A DNA stretch of 64,000 nt. Origin: JAACFF01 sp963807975. GTDB taxonomy: Bacteria; Chloroflexota; Anaerolineae; Promineifilales; Promineifilaceae. The translations under genes were made by a program, and so were the position numbers. The notes under the pieces were generated by a model that did no database searches, was not told the origin of the DNA, and worked only from the letters and a program-made list of their open reading frames with translations. Shown here piece after piece: positions 34,625-44,577 of the stretch. The stretch is from NCBI GenBank assembly GCA_963807975.1, contig CAWEDV010000003.1, positions 124,001 through 188,000 on the forward strand, written 5' to 3'. Position 1 is the first letter of the stretch. Each line of letters begins with the position of its first letter.

Positions 34625-35899
34625 TTGAATCAATTTAGTGCAAACGGCCGTCCCCGTGTTGTGATTACGGGTGTCGGCATCATCAGTCCCTTGGGGCACA
34701 CGGCTGAAGAAAACTGGGAGAGCCTGCTCAGCGGTCGTTCCGGCATCGCAACCATCTCGCAGTTTAACACTGATCATTTGCCCATCCATATTGCCGGTGA
34801 GGTCAAAGATTTTGATCCCGGCGTATACATGAACTTCAAAGAGGCGCGGCGCATATCCCGCGCCTCCCAATTGGCCATCGCTGCTACAAGCATGGCCCTA
34901 GAAAATGCCGGCTTACAGACCCCGATTACCAGCGGGGAGCGGGTGGCAACCATCATTGGCACCGGCGCCGGCGGTTTAGAAGTCGCCGATCGCGAGCTTC
35001 AGGTTCTGCGCAGCAAAGGATTCAACCGCGTGAGTCCCTTCGCGATGGTCGGCTTTCTGCCCAATATGCCCGCCTACCACGTCAGTTTACTTTCCGGAGC
35101 GAAGGGACATATCAGCACCATCGTTGCCGCCTGCGCCAGCGGCACACAAGCTATAGGAGAAGCCGTAGACAATATCCGTCTCGGCCGTTCCGACATGGCC
35201 ATCGCCGGCGGAGTTGAAGGATTGGTGCATGAAGCATCAATCACTGGATTCGCCCGTATGCGCGCCTTATCCTCACGCAATGATGATCCTGCACGAGCGA
35301 TGCGCCCCTTCGACAAAAATAGGGACGGCACGGTTATCAGTGAAGGAGCTGGTATCGTCATTCTAGAGCGTCTGGAAAATGCCCTGGTCCGTGGGGCACA
35401 TATTCATGCTGAAATCATTGGCTACGCCTCTTCCTCGGACGCCTACCATATATCTCAGCCCGATCCCGAATCAGCAGGCGCCGTCCGCGCCATGCGTTGG
35501 GCCGTAGAAGATGCGCAGGTCAATTTGGAGCAGATCGATTACATCAACGCTCACGGTACATCAACACCTTTGAATGATTCCATGGAAACGTTCGCCATCA
35601 AGAGACTTTTTGGCGAGCAAGCTTATGAGATTCCTGTCAGCAGCAGCAAATCTGTGCTGGGGCACGCCTTGGGCGCAACGGGTGCCATTGAGACCATCAT
35701 CTCCACACAGGCCATGCAGAACAGTATCATTCCTCCAACCTGGAACTACGAAACACCAGATCCGGAATGCGACTTGGACTATGTACCCAATGCCCCGCGC
35801 GATGGGGAGTTAGACTATGTATTAACCAATTCTTTTGGAATGGGGGGTCAGAACTCCTGCCTGGTACTGCGCAAATTCGGTTCGAACGGTTCTAAATAA
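34625..35899 (+). CDS. fabF: 3-oxoacyl-[acyl-carrier-protein] synthase II
   Basis: FabF condenses malonyl-ACP with acyl-ACP to lengthen fatty acids, in the cytosol. The catalytic triad is complete: Cys in VAACASGTQ (about residue 170), His in INAHGTSTPLND (about 309) and His in KSVLGHALGATG (about 346). The length of 424 residues is slightly above the usual 410. The start is a TTG at 34625, with AGGAGG seven bases upstream; no ATG fits. No other fab gene or acyl carrier protein is adjacent, so it is outside a fab cluster here and could serve a special lipid. Confidence 0.92.
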   Translation: MNQFSANGRPRVVITGVGIISPLGHTAEENWESLLSGRSGIATISQFNTDHLPIHIAGEVKDFDPGVYMNFKEARRISRASQLAIAATSMALENAGLQTPITSGERVATIIGTGAGGLEVADRELQVLRSKGFNRVSPFAMVGFLPNMPAYHVSLLSGAKGHISTIVAACASGTQAIGEAVDNIRLGRSDMAIAGGVEGLVHEASITGFARMRALSSRNDDPARAMRPFDKNRDGTVISEGAGIVILERLENALVRGAHIHAEIIGYASSSDAYHISQPDPESAGAVRAMRWAVEDAQVNLEQIDYINAHGTSTPLNDSMETFAIKRLFGEQAYEIPVSSSKSVLGHALGATGAIETIISTQAMQNSIIPPTWNYETPDPECDLDYVPNAPRDGELDYVLTNSFGMGGQNSCLVLRKFGSNGSK

Positions 35900-35907
35900 G
35901 GAACTTT

Positions 35908-37380
35908 CTAACCACCAGCCAAAAGCAGAACGCTTTCGAGCACCGCGTTTTGCGCAAATTCATAGCCCCACGCGGGTAAGATACCCAACAGCAGAGTGAC
36001 AATGGCTGTGACCCATACGGCCAAGACCAGCGCCGGGCGCTTGATCATTTCCGCTTCACCATCGTACATGTACATCAAGTACACCACGCGTAGATAGTAA
36101 AAAGCGGAGACGACACTGGTAACAACACCAATAATCGCCAGCCACACCAGATTAGCCTCGACGGCCGTGCGCAGAACGAAGAATTTTGCCGCGAACCCAC
36201 CTGTCAGTGGGATCCCAGTCAGGGAGAGCATAAAGAAAGCCATAGCCAGCGCCATCCAGGGATGTGTCTTCGCCAGGCCTTTGTAATCGTCCAGATGTAC
36301 GCCCTGGCCCAACTGTTTCTCCATGGCAATGACAATAGCAAATGCCCCAAGATTGGTAAACAGATAGGCGAACATATAGAACAGCGCCGCGCTGACACCA
36401 TCCGGGCTCTCGCTGCTGGCAGCTACAGCGATCAGGATGAATCCAGCATGGGCGATGCTGGAATAGCCTAACATGCGCTTAATATTCTGCTGTAAGATAG
36501 CCACGACATTACCGACAATAAGGGTCAAGGCGGCCATGATGGCGATCGCCGGAACCCATGCTTCACCCAGATTGGGCAGTGCGCCCATTAGAATGCGCAG
36601 CAGGGCGGCAAAACCACCGACTTTCGCGCCCACAGACATGAAGGCCGTAACCGCTGTCGGCGCGCCTTCATAGACATCTGGCGTCCACATTTGAAAGGGA
36701 ACAGCAGCGATCTTAAAGCCAAAGCCCACCAGTAGAAAAGCGATACCCGCCAGGAGCAAGCCATTGGGGTCGCTCGTGGCCTGTAGCACTTCCGGCAAGG
36801 ACGTGGTGCCGGTGGCGCCATAGATGAAGGCTATGCCAAACACAAAGATACTCGAGGAGAAAGCACCCAGTAAAAAGTACTTCATCGCCGATTCTTCGGA
36901 ATCGGGCCGCGGCCAGGCCAAACCGGCCATGATATAAAGCGGGATAGAGAGCAGTTCCAGGGCCAAGAAGATCAGGATCAGATCATTGGCCATGCCCATG
37001 AGCATCATGCCCGTGATCGAAAAGAGCATGAGCATATAAAATTCTGGCCGGTCAAGTTCTGTACGTCGTAAAAAGTCCACCGAGATCAGGATAGTTAAGA
37101 TCCCGGTCAATAAGAAAATAATATTGAGGAAAACGGCGAAGTTATCCAACACCAGCATGGGCGAACCAGCGGCTGAAATAAAAGTCGCGTCCGGATGTCC
37201 CCAGGCGTCAATGGTTAAGATTAAGGCCACAGCCAGGCCAATCAACGCGATCCAGGCTGACCAGCGCTTGACAAATGTTGGAACGAATATTTCCAAGAGC
37301 ATCAGCAGCATGCCTGTCCCGGCAACGACGATCAATGGTGCAGCCAAAATGAGGTTAATTGAAGGGGGTTGAAACTCCAT
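35908..37380 (-). CDS. nuoN: NADH-quinone oxidoreductase subunit N
   Basis: A 490-residue antiporter-like membrane subunit of complex I, with about 14 hydrophobic segments. The proton-channel lysines of the Mrp-type fold appear in recognisable contexts (LAWPRPDSEESAMKYFLLG, FGFKIAAVPFQMWTPDVYEG). Normally the last gene of the nuo operon, here it lies about 3 kb beyond nuoM, past a terminator and two other genes. A -10-like TATTAT (37418-37423, minus strand) may drive it separately. The ribosome site AAAAAAGG is distant. Confidence 0.95.
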   Translation of the reverse strand: MEFQPPSINLILAAPLIVVAGTGMLLMLLEIFVPTFVKRWSAWIALIGLAVALILTIDAWGHPDATFISAAGSPMLVLDNFAVFLNIIFLLTGILTILISVDFLRRTELDRPEFYMLMLFSITGMMLMGMANDLILIFLALELLSIPLYIMAGLAWPRPDSEESAMKYFLLGAFSSSIFVFGIAFIYGATGTTSLPEVLQATSDPNGLLLAGIAFLLVGFGFKIAAVPFQMWTPDVYEGAPTAVTAFMSVGAKVGGFAALLRILMGALPNLGEAWVPAIAIMAALTLIVGNVVAILQQNIKRMLGYSSIAHAGFILIAVAASSESPDGVSAALFYMFAYLFTNLGAFAIVIAMEKQLGQGVHLDDYKGLAKTHPWMALAMAFFMLSLTGIPLTGGFAAKFFVLRTAVEANLVWLAIIGVVTSVVSAFYYLRVVYLMYMYDGEAEMIKRPALVLAVWVTAIVTLLLGILPAWGYEFAQNAVLESVLLLAGG

Positions 37381-37462
37381 TTTTTATAAACCTTTTTTGT
37401 TTGCTCTACTTTTCACAATAATACCACACTTGACGCCCGGCGCGTAAATAGAAGGGTCTGAA

Positions 37463-39559
37463 TCACGCCCACTTCCCGTTGCCGTTCACCGCTTTCTTGC
37501 GCAGCCAGACACGGCTGCTGTGATAGGTGCTTTGCCCCGCCATGTCGCCAATTGCGTCCGTTGTCATCCAATTCACATTGCGGCCGCCGCTCAGTTTGTT
37601 CCACCGTCCTTTTGGTGATGCCAGCACACCCTGTGGAACGGTATCCGTTACTACGGCCTGCAGCTCACACCAGCCACGGCCGTTCTCCATGATCACGCTG
37701 TCCCCATGCTCAATATCACGTGACGCCGCATCTTGAGCGTGGATTTCCACAAAAGGCTGCCCTTCACGCCCCAAGAAGTCAGGATGGTTGGCGAAGCTGC
37801 TGCTCACAAAATGGTGTGCCGCGCCGCTGATCAAGGACAATGCCTTCTGTGGCGCAAAGCGTGCTTCGTCTGAGGCAAGGCCATCATCTTCTTTATCAAT
37901 CCAGCCCGGCAGCGGGTCCAATCCTTGATCGGCCATAGCCCGGCTGTAAAGGACAACCTTTCCACTCGCAGTAGGGAAATTCCCGTCGCTAAATGGAACC
38001 CGTGGCTCAAACTGGAGTGTCTGATATCCCGTTTCCTTTAGACTCTCCAGCGTGATGCCCGTTAGGGCCTTGTTCGATGCTGAGGTCGCCTCTAGAACTT
38101 CCTTGATGACTTCTTCTGCCGGCTGCTGCAGCCATGGCTCAGAGAAGCCCATCTCCCGAGCCAGAAGGCGCATCACGTCCCAATTGCTCTTCGCCTCTTC
38201 ATAGGCGGGGATGGCCACCTCGTTGTAGGCCAATCCTGTATGCCCATATGCTTTGTGCAGATCAACATGCTCCAACTGCGAGGTAGCCGGCAGGAGAATA
38301 TCCGCATAATCGGCTGTATCGGTCATGAACAGTTCGTGCACCACGGTGAACAAATCATCGCGCTGTAAACCGGCAATCACCTGGCCCACATTGGGCGCAA
38401 TTGCCGCCGGATTGGAGCCAAAAACATACAGAGACTTAATGGGAGGATCGTTAACCTCACCCAGCAGTGCGGCCCCCAAGCGATTCATATTGACCATACG
38501 CGCCGGAGGAGGGCATTGTTCCCAATAATGAACGCTCTTGGCATCCCAGCGAATATAATCGCTCGTGCTGTAAGCCAATCCACCGCCCAACACTCCATAT
38601 TGTCCGGTCAGTGCCGGCAGCGTACAGATGGCGCGCACGGTCTGCCCGCCATTGAAGTTACGCTGGATGCCATCGGCAATTTTAATCAAAGCCGGCTTTT
38701 CCTGACCATATAAACGGGCCAGGCGCATAATGGTTGATCGCTCCAATCCCGTGATGGCAGCCGCACGTTCTGGAGGATATTCCTGCAGTCGTTCCCTTAA
38801 TTGTGGCCAACCAAGGGTATTTTTCTCCAGCCATGCTTCGTCATGATAACCTTCTTCGACAAGGACATAGGCCACGGCCAAGGCCAGCACACCATCTGTC
38901 CCCGGCTGCGGCGCGATATGCCAATCCGCGCCGGCGGCTGTGCGTGTCTTGCGCGGATCGATGACCATCAGTTGGCAGCCGTTGCGCTGCGCCCGGCGTA
39001 GAAAGGGCATGAAATGGGGCGCTGTGGACACGGGATTATGCCCCCAAACAATGAGCAGCTTGCTGTGCTGCACATCTTCATAGGCAGGGCTTCTTCGCGC
39101 TCCCAGCGTCGCTTTCACCGCATATTGCCCAGCCGCGCCGCAGATAGAGCGCTCCAACTGGCTAGCTCCCAGCCGGTTCCAAAAACGAGCGCTGGACACC
39201 GACATCTGCACCAATCCCAATGTTCCGCTGTAACTGTAGGGCAGGATCGCTTCCGGGCCGAAATCGGCGCCGATATCTCGCCACTGGGTTCCTATTGTCT
39301 CAATCGCTTCGGTCCAAGAAATTCGCTGCCACTGCCCGCTCCCCTTCGGCCCATTGCGGCGCAGCGGATACTTCAAGCGTTCTGGATGGTACACATGATC
39401 GAGATACGGCCGTACCTTGGTGCACAGCCAGCCCTGGGTAATGGGATGATCCTTGGCCCCGTAAAAACGGACCGCGCGTCCATCTTCCACTTCCGTGAAT
39501 ACCGCGCACGTATCTGGGCAATCGTGTGGGCATACACCCTTGATTCGCCGGACCGTCAT
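37463..39559 (-). CDS. Molybdopterin-dependent oxidoreductase with N-terminal 4Fe-4S site
   Basis: A 698-residue enzyme of the DMSO-reductase superfamily. The N-terminal Fe-S site is CPHDCPDTC (residues 10-18) plus LC about 30 residues on. The bis-MGD binding domains follow (WGHNPVSTAPH, YVFGSNPAAIAPNVGQ). The C-terminal dinucleotide-binding domain has LISGAAHHFVSS and ends at GRNVNWMTTD. No Tat signal is visible, so it is probably cytosolic. The substrate is not known; formate dehydrogenase-like, assimilatory or thiosulfate-type uses are all possible. It lies between nuoN and a phosphoesterase gene, with no electron-transfer partner subunit. Confidence 0.88.
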   Translation of the reverse strand: MTVRRIKGVCPHDCPDTCAVFTEVEDGRAVRFYGAKDHPITQGWLCTKVRPYLDHVYHPERLKYPLRRNGPKGSGQWQRISWTEAIETIGTQWRDIGADFGPEAILPYSYSGTLGLVQMSVSSARFWNRLGASQLERSICGAAGQYAVKATLGARRSPAYEDVQHSKLLIVWGHNPVSTAPHFMPFLRRAQRNGCQLMVIDPRKTRTAAGADWHIAPQPGTDGVLALAVAYVLVEEGYHDEAWLEKNTLGWPQLRERLQEYPPERAAAITGLERSTIMRLARLYGQEKPALIKIADGIQRNFNGGQTVRAICTLPALTGQYGVLGGGLAYSTSDYIRWDAKSVHYWEQCPPPARMVNMNRLGAALLGEVNDPPIKSLYVFGSNPAAIAPNVGQVIAGLQRDDLFTVVHELFMTDTADYADILLPATSQLEHVDLHKAYGHTGLAYNEVAIPAYEEAKSNWDVMRLLAREMGFSEPWLQQPAEEVIKEVLEATSASNKALTGITLESLKETGYQTLQFEPRVPFSDGNFPTASGKVVLYSRAMADQGLDPLPGWIDKEDDGLASDEARFAPQKALSLISGAAHHFVSSSFANHPDFLGREGQPFVEIHAQDAASRDIEHGDSVIMENGRGWCELQAVVTDTVPQGVLASPKGRWNKLSGGRNVNWMTTDAIGDMAGQSTYHSSRVWLRKKAVNGNGKWA

Positions 39560-39598
39560 TGTTCGCTCATTCCTTTCCTGCTCAATTATCCACGCCCC

Positions 39599-40378
39599 TT
39601 AGGGACGTAAGAAAGTATGCTGGTGAACTATTGTTTGCTCTGGCATCAGATGTACGAAGTTAAAAGCGGGCCGCGCCTGTGCGTCATAACCGGTAACCTC
39701 ATCGCTGGGCCATGCCGTGAATTGGGAGAAGCTGCTCCCCACCGCGATATAGGATATACCATCACGAATCGTCTGCATCGAATTGTGCACATGCCCATGA
39801 AACACGCCCCGCAGGCGCTTCCTTGCCGGCCGCAGCGCCTGATGCAGTTCTTCGCCATTGACAACCAGCATATTGCTGTCCATCCAGGGTGAGTCCATGG
39901 GCAGTGGTGGGTAGTGAATAAATATTACCAGCGGCGGACCATCTGCTTGCGCTTCGGCGCGTACTATCTCCATTTGCTCTGCGGATAAATACCCTTGGGG
40001 ATCGATTTCGTGCGGGCCACGCGCATCGAGCACCAGAAAACGAAAGCCCTTTAGCTCGAAAGCATAGGAAAGCTGGTCAAGATCGGGGATGAGATCTTTT
40101 TTCGGACCCATAGCAAGGTACTTACGCATATCCTGCGCCGCATCATGATTGCCGCTCACATAATAGGTGGGCACGCGTAACGCCCCTAAGGTTTCTGCCG
40201 CCAGAGCATAAGAGTCCGGATGCGGATCGGTCACAATATCTCCTGTATGCATGACAAAATCTGGTTTAACCGGCAGATTGTTGATCAGATCGACCAATCG
40301 CTGCGCGCAGGGCAGCGGCACATTCCCATGCACGCTGTAACCGGCACTGGAACCAATATGCGTGTCGCTGATATGCAC
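39599..40378 (-). CDS. Calcineurin-like metallophosphoesterase (CpdA/Icc-like)
   Basis: A 259-residue binuclear-metal phosphoesterase. The five motif blocks are present: HISDTHIG, HTGDIVTDP, SGNHDAAQ, IFIHYPPL and FHGHVHNS. This order fits the Icc/CpdA group, which includes cAMP phosphodiesterases. The start is unusual. The annotated GTG at 40378 would cut off the first beta strand (IYFV). The only frame upstream before a stop offers ATA or ACG, with AGAGG six bases before the ATA. It lies 39 bp ahead of the molybdopterin enzyme and may be cotranscribed with it. Confidence 0.85.
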   Translation of the reverse strand: MHISDTHIGSSAGYSVHGNVPLPCAQRLVDLINNLPVKPDFVMHTGDIVTDPHPDSYALAAETLGALRVPTYYVSGNHDAAQDMRKYLAMGPKKDLIPDLDQLSYAFELKGFRFLVLDARGPHEIDPQGYLSAEQMEIVRAEAQADGPPLVIFIHYPPLPMDSPWMDSNMLVVNGEELHQALRPARKRLRGVFHGHVHNSMQTIRDGISYIAVGSSFSQFTAWPSDEVTGYDAQARPAFNFVHLMPEQTIVHQHTFLRP

Positions 40379-40412
40379 GAAATAGATTGTTTCTATCGTG
40401 GACCTCTTTGCT

Positions 40413-40460
40413 CAAAAAAAGAAACGTGGAGCGCAATCCAATTGTGTAGACGCTCCACGT
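40413..40460 (-). terminator. Rho-independent terminator of the nuoA-M operon
   Basis: The arms 40424-40433 (ACGTGGAGCG) and 40451-40460 form a 10-bp perfect stem around a 17-nt loop. Read on the minus strand it is followed by TTTCTTTTTTT. It stands about 36 bp after nuoM and separates complex I from the phosphoesterase, molybdopterin and nuoN genes. Confidence 0.85.
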
Positions 40461-40496
40461 CATCCATGTAACGGTGTAATTAAGAAATCAAAGCGC

Positions 40497-42002
40497 CTAG
40501 GGCATGGCTATCACACTGGAGCTTATATCAGAGACCAATTGTGATACCGAGGTATCCATCAGGTTGAAATAGGGAGTAGGCGCGATACCTATCCAGAAAA
40601 TAAAGAGGATAAAGGCAAGCATAATCGCCAGTTCGCGCACATTCAGGTCGCGCAGCCCCTTTGTACCTTCATTGGTCACCGGCCCCATGAATACTCGCTG
40701 GAACATCCACAAGAGATAGACCGCAGCCAGGATCACACCTGTGGTTGCAAATGCGGTATAAATCCACGCTGTGGGCGCCAGAGACGGAGAACCCATCGAT
40801 CCCAGCAAAATGGTGAACTCGCCCACAAAGCCGTTCAAGCCCGGTAGACCCATACTGGAAAGCACCACAATCAAAGAGAGGACCGAGAAAACAGGCATTA
40901 TCTTCCACACGCCGCCATAATCAGACATCTCTCGCGTATGCCGCTGCTCATAAAGGATACCGACCAAGAAAAACAAAGCGCCTGTGCTGATGCCATGGTT
41001 CACGCCTTGCAGAATTCCACCTTGAATACCGGCGTTGTTCAGCGCGAAAATACCCAGCGTCACAAAACCAAGATGGCTGATACTGGAGTATGCCACCAGC
41101 TTCTTCACATCTTTCTGGGCAAAGGAAACGATCGCCCCATAGATGATGCCGATGATGGCTAACACGGCGATGAAGGGCGCGAACTGGAAGGAAGCATCCG
41201 GGAAAAGTGGCAGGTTAAAGCGTACGAAGCCATACGTGCCCATCTTCAGCAGAACACCCGCCAGAATGATCGAGCCTGCTGTCGGCGCTTCCGTATGCGC
41301 ATCCGGCAGCCAGGAATGGAAGGGAAAAACAGGCACCTTGATCGCGAAGGCCACGAAGAAACCAATAAACAGGATATTCTGCATATTGGCGAAGGCCTCA
41401 TTTTGGGCGATCAGCTCCGGCAGGGCAAAAGTCTGTAAGGTAATACCCATGTACAGGATGGCCAAAAGCATCAGCAAAGAGCCGGCCATCGTATAGAGGA
41501 AGAATTTTATCGAAGCATAAACGCGCCGCTTGCCGCCCCACATACCGATTAAGAAATACATCGGGATCAGGGTGAATTCCCAGAATACATAGAATAGGAA
41601 CAGATCCTGGGCCAGGAAAACGCCCAACATGCCGATCTCCAGCAGCAGCATGAAGATGTAGTAGAGTTTTACCTGTTCCGTGATGGCACTGAAGGAGGAA
41701 TAAATGGCCAGTGTAGAAATAAAGCTGGTCAGCAGTATAAACAAAATGCTTAGACCATCCACCCCCACGAAGTAGGAAATTCCCCATGCGGGGATCCACT
41801 GCACCCTATCAACCATTTGTAAAGCCGCTACATCCTGGTTGAAATTCGCAAGAATTATCACCGTACCGATAAGGGTAATGATTGAAGTAGCCAGCGCAAT
41901 GCGCCTGATGCGGTCGTCTGTCTCCCATTTCAGCGGCTTAAGCAGGAGGATGATGGCGACACCAATCAGGTTAAAAAAGGTAACTATTGTTAGAAGAGGC
42001 AT
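40497..42002 (-). CDS. nuoM: NADH-quinone oxidoreductase subunit M
   Basis: A 501-residue antiporter-like proton-pumping subunit of complex I, with about 14 hydrophobic segments. The conserved Glu/Lys channel positions are in recognisable family contexts: LYVFWEFTLIPMYFLIG near the N-terminal third, FHSWLPDAHTEAPT mid-protein, and YSSISHLGFVTLG. An AGGA ribosome site precedes the ATG. It follows nuoL by 15 bp and ends the main operon at a strong terminator. Confidence 0.96.
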   Translation of the reverse strand: MPLLTIVTFFNLIGVAIILLLKPLKWETDDRIRRIALATSIITLIGTVIILANFNQDVAALQMVDRVQWIPAWGISYFVGVDGLSILFILLTSFISTLAIYSSFSAITEQVKLYYIFMLLLEIGMLGVFLAQDLFLFYVFWEFTLIPMYFLIGMWGGKRRVYASIKFFLYTMAGSLLMLLAILYMGITLQTFALPELIAQNEAFANMQNILFIGFFVAFAIKVPVFPFHSWLPDAHTEAPTAGSIILAGVLLKMGTYGFVRFNLPLFPDASFQFAPFIAVLAIIGIIYGAIVSFAQKDVKKLVAYSSISHLGFVTLGIFALNNAGIQGGILQGVNHGISTGALFFLVGILYEQRHTREMSDYGGVWKIMPVFSVLSLIVVLSSMGLPGLNGFVGEFTILLGSMGSPSLAPTAWIYTAFATTGVILAAVYLLWMFQRVFMGPVTNEGTKGLRDLNVRELAIMLAFILFIFWIGIAPTPYFNLMDTSVSQLVSDISSSVIAMP

Positions 42003-42017
42003 TTTTCCAATTCCTGT

Positions 42018-44234
42018 TTATCTTGCGAAGTACAAGAAATAAATTAGCAGAGCAACTGCGCCCAAGAAAATACTCAGTGCGTAGTTGCGAACATGGCCCG
42101 TTTGTAAGTGGCTTAGAGCGCCAGCGAAACCGCGCGTGACTTTGCCGGCCCCGTTCACTGCACCATCAACGCCTTGCGCGTCGATGATATTGGCCAGGAA
42201 ATCGGCCAGACTGATAAACATATCACGGATCACATTATCATGGACAAAATCATGCCAGAAGTTCCAATCAACGGCATACGCCAGCCAGGCGGCAAAGCGA
42301 TTAAACCAGGGCACAAAATAATTCATGTACAGTGTATTAAGCGGCAGTATGGCGAACCACCAGATCGGCGTCCGTTGTAAGGGATCGGGATCCAGGGCCG
42401 TTTTGGGCCGTTTGCGATAGACATAAAATCCCAAAGCCAGGCCAACAATGGCCAATACAACCGAAATACCGGCTACCAGCGGTGAGAGCACAATTGGCGT
42501 CTTGGGCAGGTTTACAAGCCCTTCCTCCGTCAAACCGTAGGACTGGATCGTATGTTCAAGCCACGCTTCCAATCCCAACCAGATGCCCGAAGGATGGCTG
42601 TGTGCTGCCTCTGCCCATACCCGGCTCAAGAAGGGTAGGTTAAGCAGGCCGCCAAAGATGGCTAAGAAGGCCAGGACAATCAGTGGTCGAGTCATCAGCG
42701 GTGGGCTTTCATGTGCATGTTCTGCCGCTTCATGCCGTGGTTTGCCAAAGAACACGATCTGCATCATACGGCCTACATAAAATGCAGTAACAAATGCGGC
42801 GATAGCCAGCATGATAAAAACGACGAACAAATTCTGATAACCGTGCGCCAGAATTTCATCCTTCGACCAGAAGCCGCCCAGGGGGATGATGCCCGCTAAA
42901 GCCAGGGCACCAATCAGGTACACCCAGAATGTTGTTTTCATCTTATGTCGCAGGCCGCCCATCGTGCGCATATCCTGCGGATCAAAATCATCTTCAGCGC
43001 CATGGTGAGCGACTTCATGATGCCCATGTTCCATGCCGTGTATGACCGAGCCGGAAGCGAGGAACAGCAGCGCCTTAAAGAAGGCATGTACGATGAGATG
43101 GAACATCGCTGCCACGTAAGCGCCCATGCCCGCCGCAGCGACCATGAATCCCAACTGGCTGACCGTTGAGTAGGCCAGCACTTTCTTGATGTCGTTTTGG
43201 GTAACGGCGATTATGCCCGCCAACAGCGCTGTAGCCGCCCCAACATAAGCGACCAGGTTTGGCGAGCTGACCAGACCAAAGATCAAAACCCCACTTACCC
43301 GTGCAATTTCATACAGCACATCGCTGCGCACAATGAGAAAAACACCCGCCGTGACCATGGTCGCGGCGTGAATGAGCGCCGAAACGGGGGTTGGCCCTGC
43401 CATCGCATCCGGAAGCCAGACGTAGAGTGGTATCTGCGCCGATTTACCAGCCACACCCAGCAAGAAGAGTGCAGTAACGGCCGTTATCACTACCCCCAGC
43501 GATACTTCAACCAATCCAAACTGCACCATTTCGCCGGAGATGAACATCTCGACAGCGGAATCAAAGAGCGGCACATAATTCAGGGTACCAAACGTCCAGA
43601 AGAGCAAGATGATGCCCAGGATCACCCCAAAATCCCCGATGCGGTTGACGACAAAAGCCTTACGCCCCGCATTGGCATTCATCGGCACCCCTTCTTTGTC
43701 CACACGATCCCACCAAAAACCGATCAGCAGGTAGGAGCATAAGCCCACACCTTCCCAGCCCACAAAAGTAACTAGGTAATTATTTGCGCTGACCAGGATC
43801 AGCATGAAGAGTATAAACAAGTTGAAGTAAGCGAAGAAACGTGAAAAATTCGGGTCTCCATGCATGTAGCCGATAGCATATATATGAATCAGTGACCCAA
43901 CGCCGGTAACCACCAGCATCATCGTCACTGACAATGTATCTACCTGCAAAGCCCACGGGATACTTAAATTCGCCGACGGAACATTGATCCAGGTGAACAA
44001 GGGCACGATCTCCGTGTGGAAATCGTGGCTGCGCAGGCTAAACAGCAGCAATATAGAGACGATAAACGCGCCCAATACCATCGCCGTGGCAAACCAACCT
44101 GACCATTTCTCGCCCGTCTTCCGGTTCGCCACTACGAAGCGACGGCCGACAAGACCGTTAAAGAGAACGCCCGTTAATGGCAGCAGTAGAATGAGGGGAG
44201 CTAGAGCAAAAGCATTCATATAAAATGTGGGCAT
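42018..44234 (-). CDS. nuoL: NADH-quinone oxidoreductase subunit L
   Basis: The largest antiporter-like subunit of complex I (738 residues from the chosen start), with about 16 hydrophobic segments and the long lateral helix region at the C-terminus. Family segments include TFVGWEGVGLCSYLLIGFWW, IPLYVWLPDAMAGPTPVSAL and YSTVSQLGFM. A His-rich stretch (HGHHEVAHHGAE) between helices is unusual but sits in a variable loop. The start is uncertain: ATG at 44234 (chosen, with GGAG eleven bases upstream), ATG at 44219, or a TTG at 44252. Confidence 0.95.
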   Translation of the reverse strand: MPTFYMNAFALAPLILLLPLTGVLFNGLVGRRFVVANRKTGEKWSGWFATAMVLGAFIVSILLLFSLRSHDFHTEIVPLFTWINVPSANLSIPWALQVDTLSVTMMLVVTGVGSLIHIYAIGYMHGDPNFSRFFAYFNLFILFMLILVSANNYLVTFVGWEGVGLCSYLLIGFWWDRVDKEGVPMNANAGRKAFVVNRIGDFGVILGIILLFWTFGTLNYVPLFDSAVEMFISGEMVQFGLVEVSLGVVITAVTALFLLGVAGKSAQIPLYVWLPDAMAGPTPVSALIHAATMVTAGVFLIVRSDVLYEIARVSGVLIFGLVSSPNLVAYVGAATALLAGIIAVTQNDIKKVLAYSTVSQLGFMVAAAGMGAYVAAMFHLIVHAFFKALLFLASGSVIHGMEHGHHEVAHHGAEDDFDPQDMRTMGGLRHKMKTTFWVYLIGALALAGIIPLGGFWSKDEILAHGYQNLFVVFIMLAIAAFVTAFYVGRMMQIVFFGKPRHEAAEHAHESPPLMTRPLIVLAFLAIFGGLLNLPFLSRVWAEAAHSHPSGIWLGLEAWLEHTIQSYGLTEEGLVNLPKTPIVLSPLVAGISVVLAIVGLALGFYVYRKRPKTALDPDPLQRTPIWWFAILPLNTLYMNYFVPWFNRFAAWLAYAVDWNFWHDFVHDNVIRDMFISLADFLANIIDAQGVDGAVNGAGKVTRGFAGALSHLQTGHVRNYALSIFLGAVALLIYFLYFAR

Positions 44235-44265
44235 TAGGAGCACGGCTCCCAATCACCCGCCTCCT

Positions 44266-44577
44266 TCATCCTTTTAACAAATTGATCTCGTCAATATTAA
44301 TACTGTGTTTAGTGCGGAAGATGACCACAATCAAAGCCAGCCCCACAGCCACCTCAGCCGCAGCGACAGTAATGACAAAAAAGACCAGCACCTGCCCGTC
44401 AAGATCACCCAAATAGCGGGAAAAAGCCACAAACAACAGGTTGGCCGAATTCAACATCAACTCAACAGACATAAAGACAATGATCGCATTACGGCGCAGC
44501 AGTACGCCAAGCGCACCGATGGTGAATAAAATAACGCTCAAGGCGACGTACCATTCAATAGGGACTGTGCTAGGCAT
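44266..44577 (-). CDS. nuoK: NADH-quinone oxidoreductase subunit K
   Basis: A three-helix membrane subunit of complex I (103 residues). The family segment VFMSVELMLNSANLLFVAFS carries the conserved channel Glu. The ATG at 44577 has GAGGTG just upstream and overlaps the end of nuoJ by 8 bases; an upstream in-frame GTG is less likely. This overlap couples nuoJ and nuoK translation. Confidence 0.96.
   Translation of the reverse strand: MPSTVPIEWYVALSVILFTIGALGVLLRRNAIIVFMSVELMLNSANLLFVAFSRYLGDLDGQVLVFFVITVAAAEVAVGLALIVVIFRTKHSINIDEINLLKG

Noticed and set aside
43197..43742. 181-codon plus-strand frame opposite nuoL
   Set aside because: It is antisense to a conserved complex I gene, with no domain or ribosome site.
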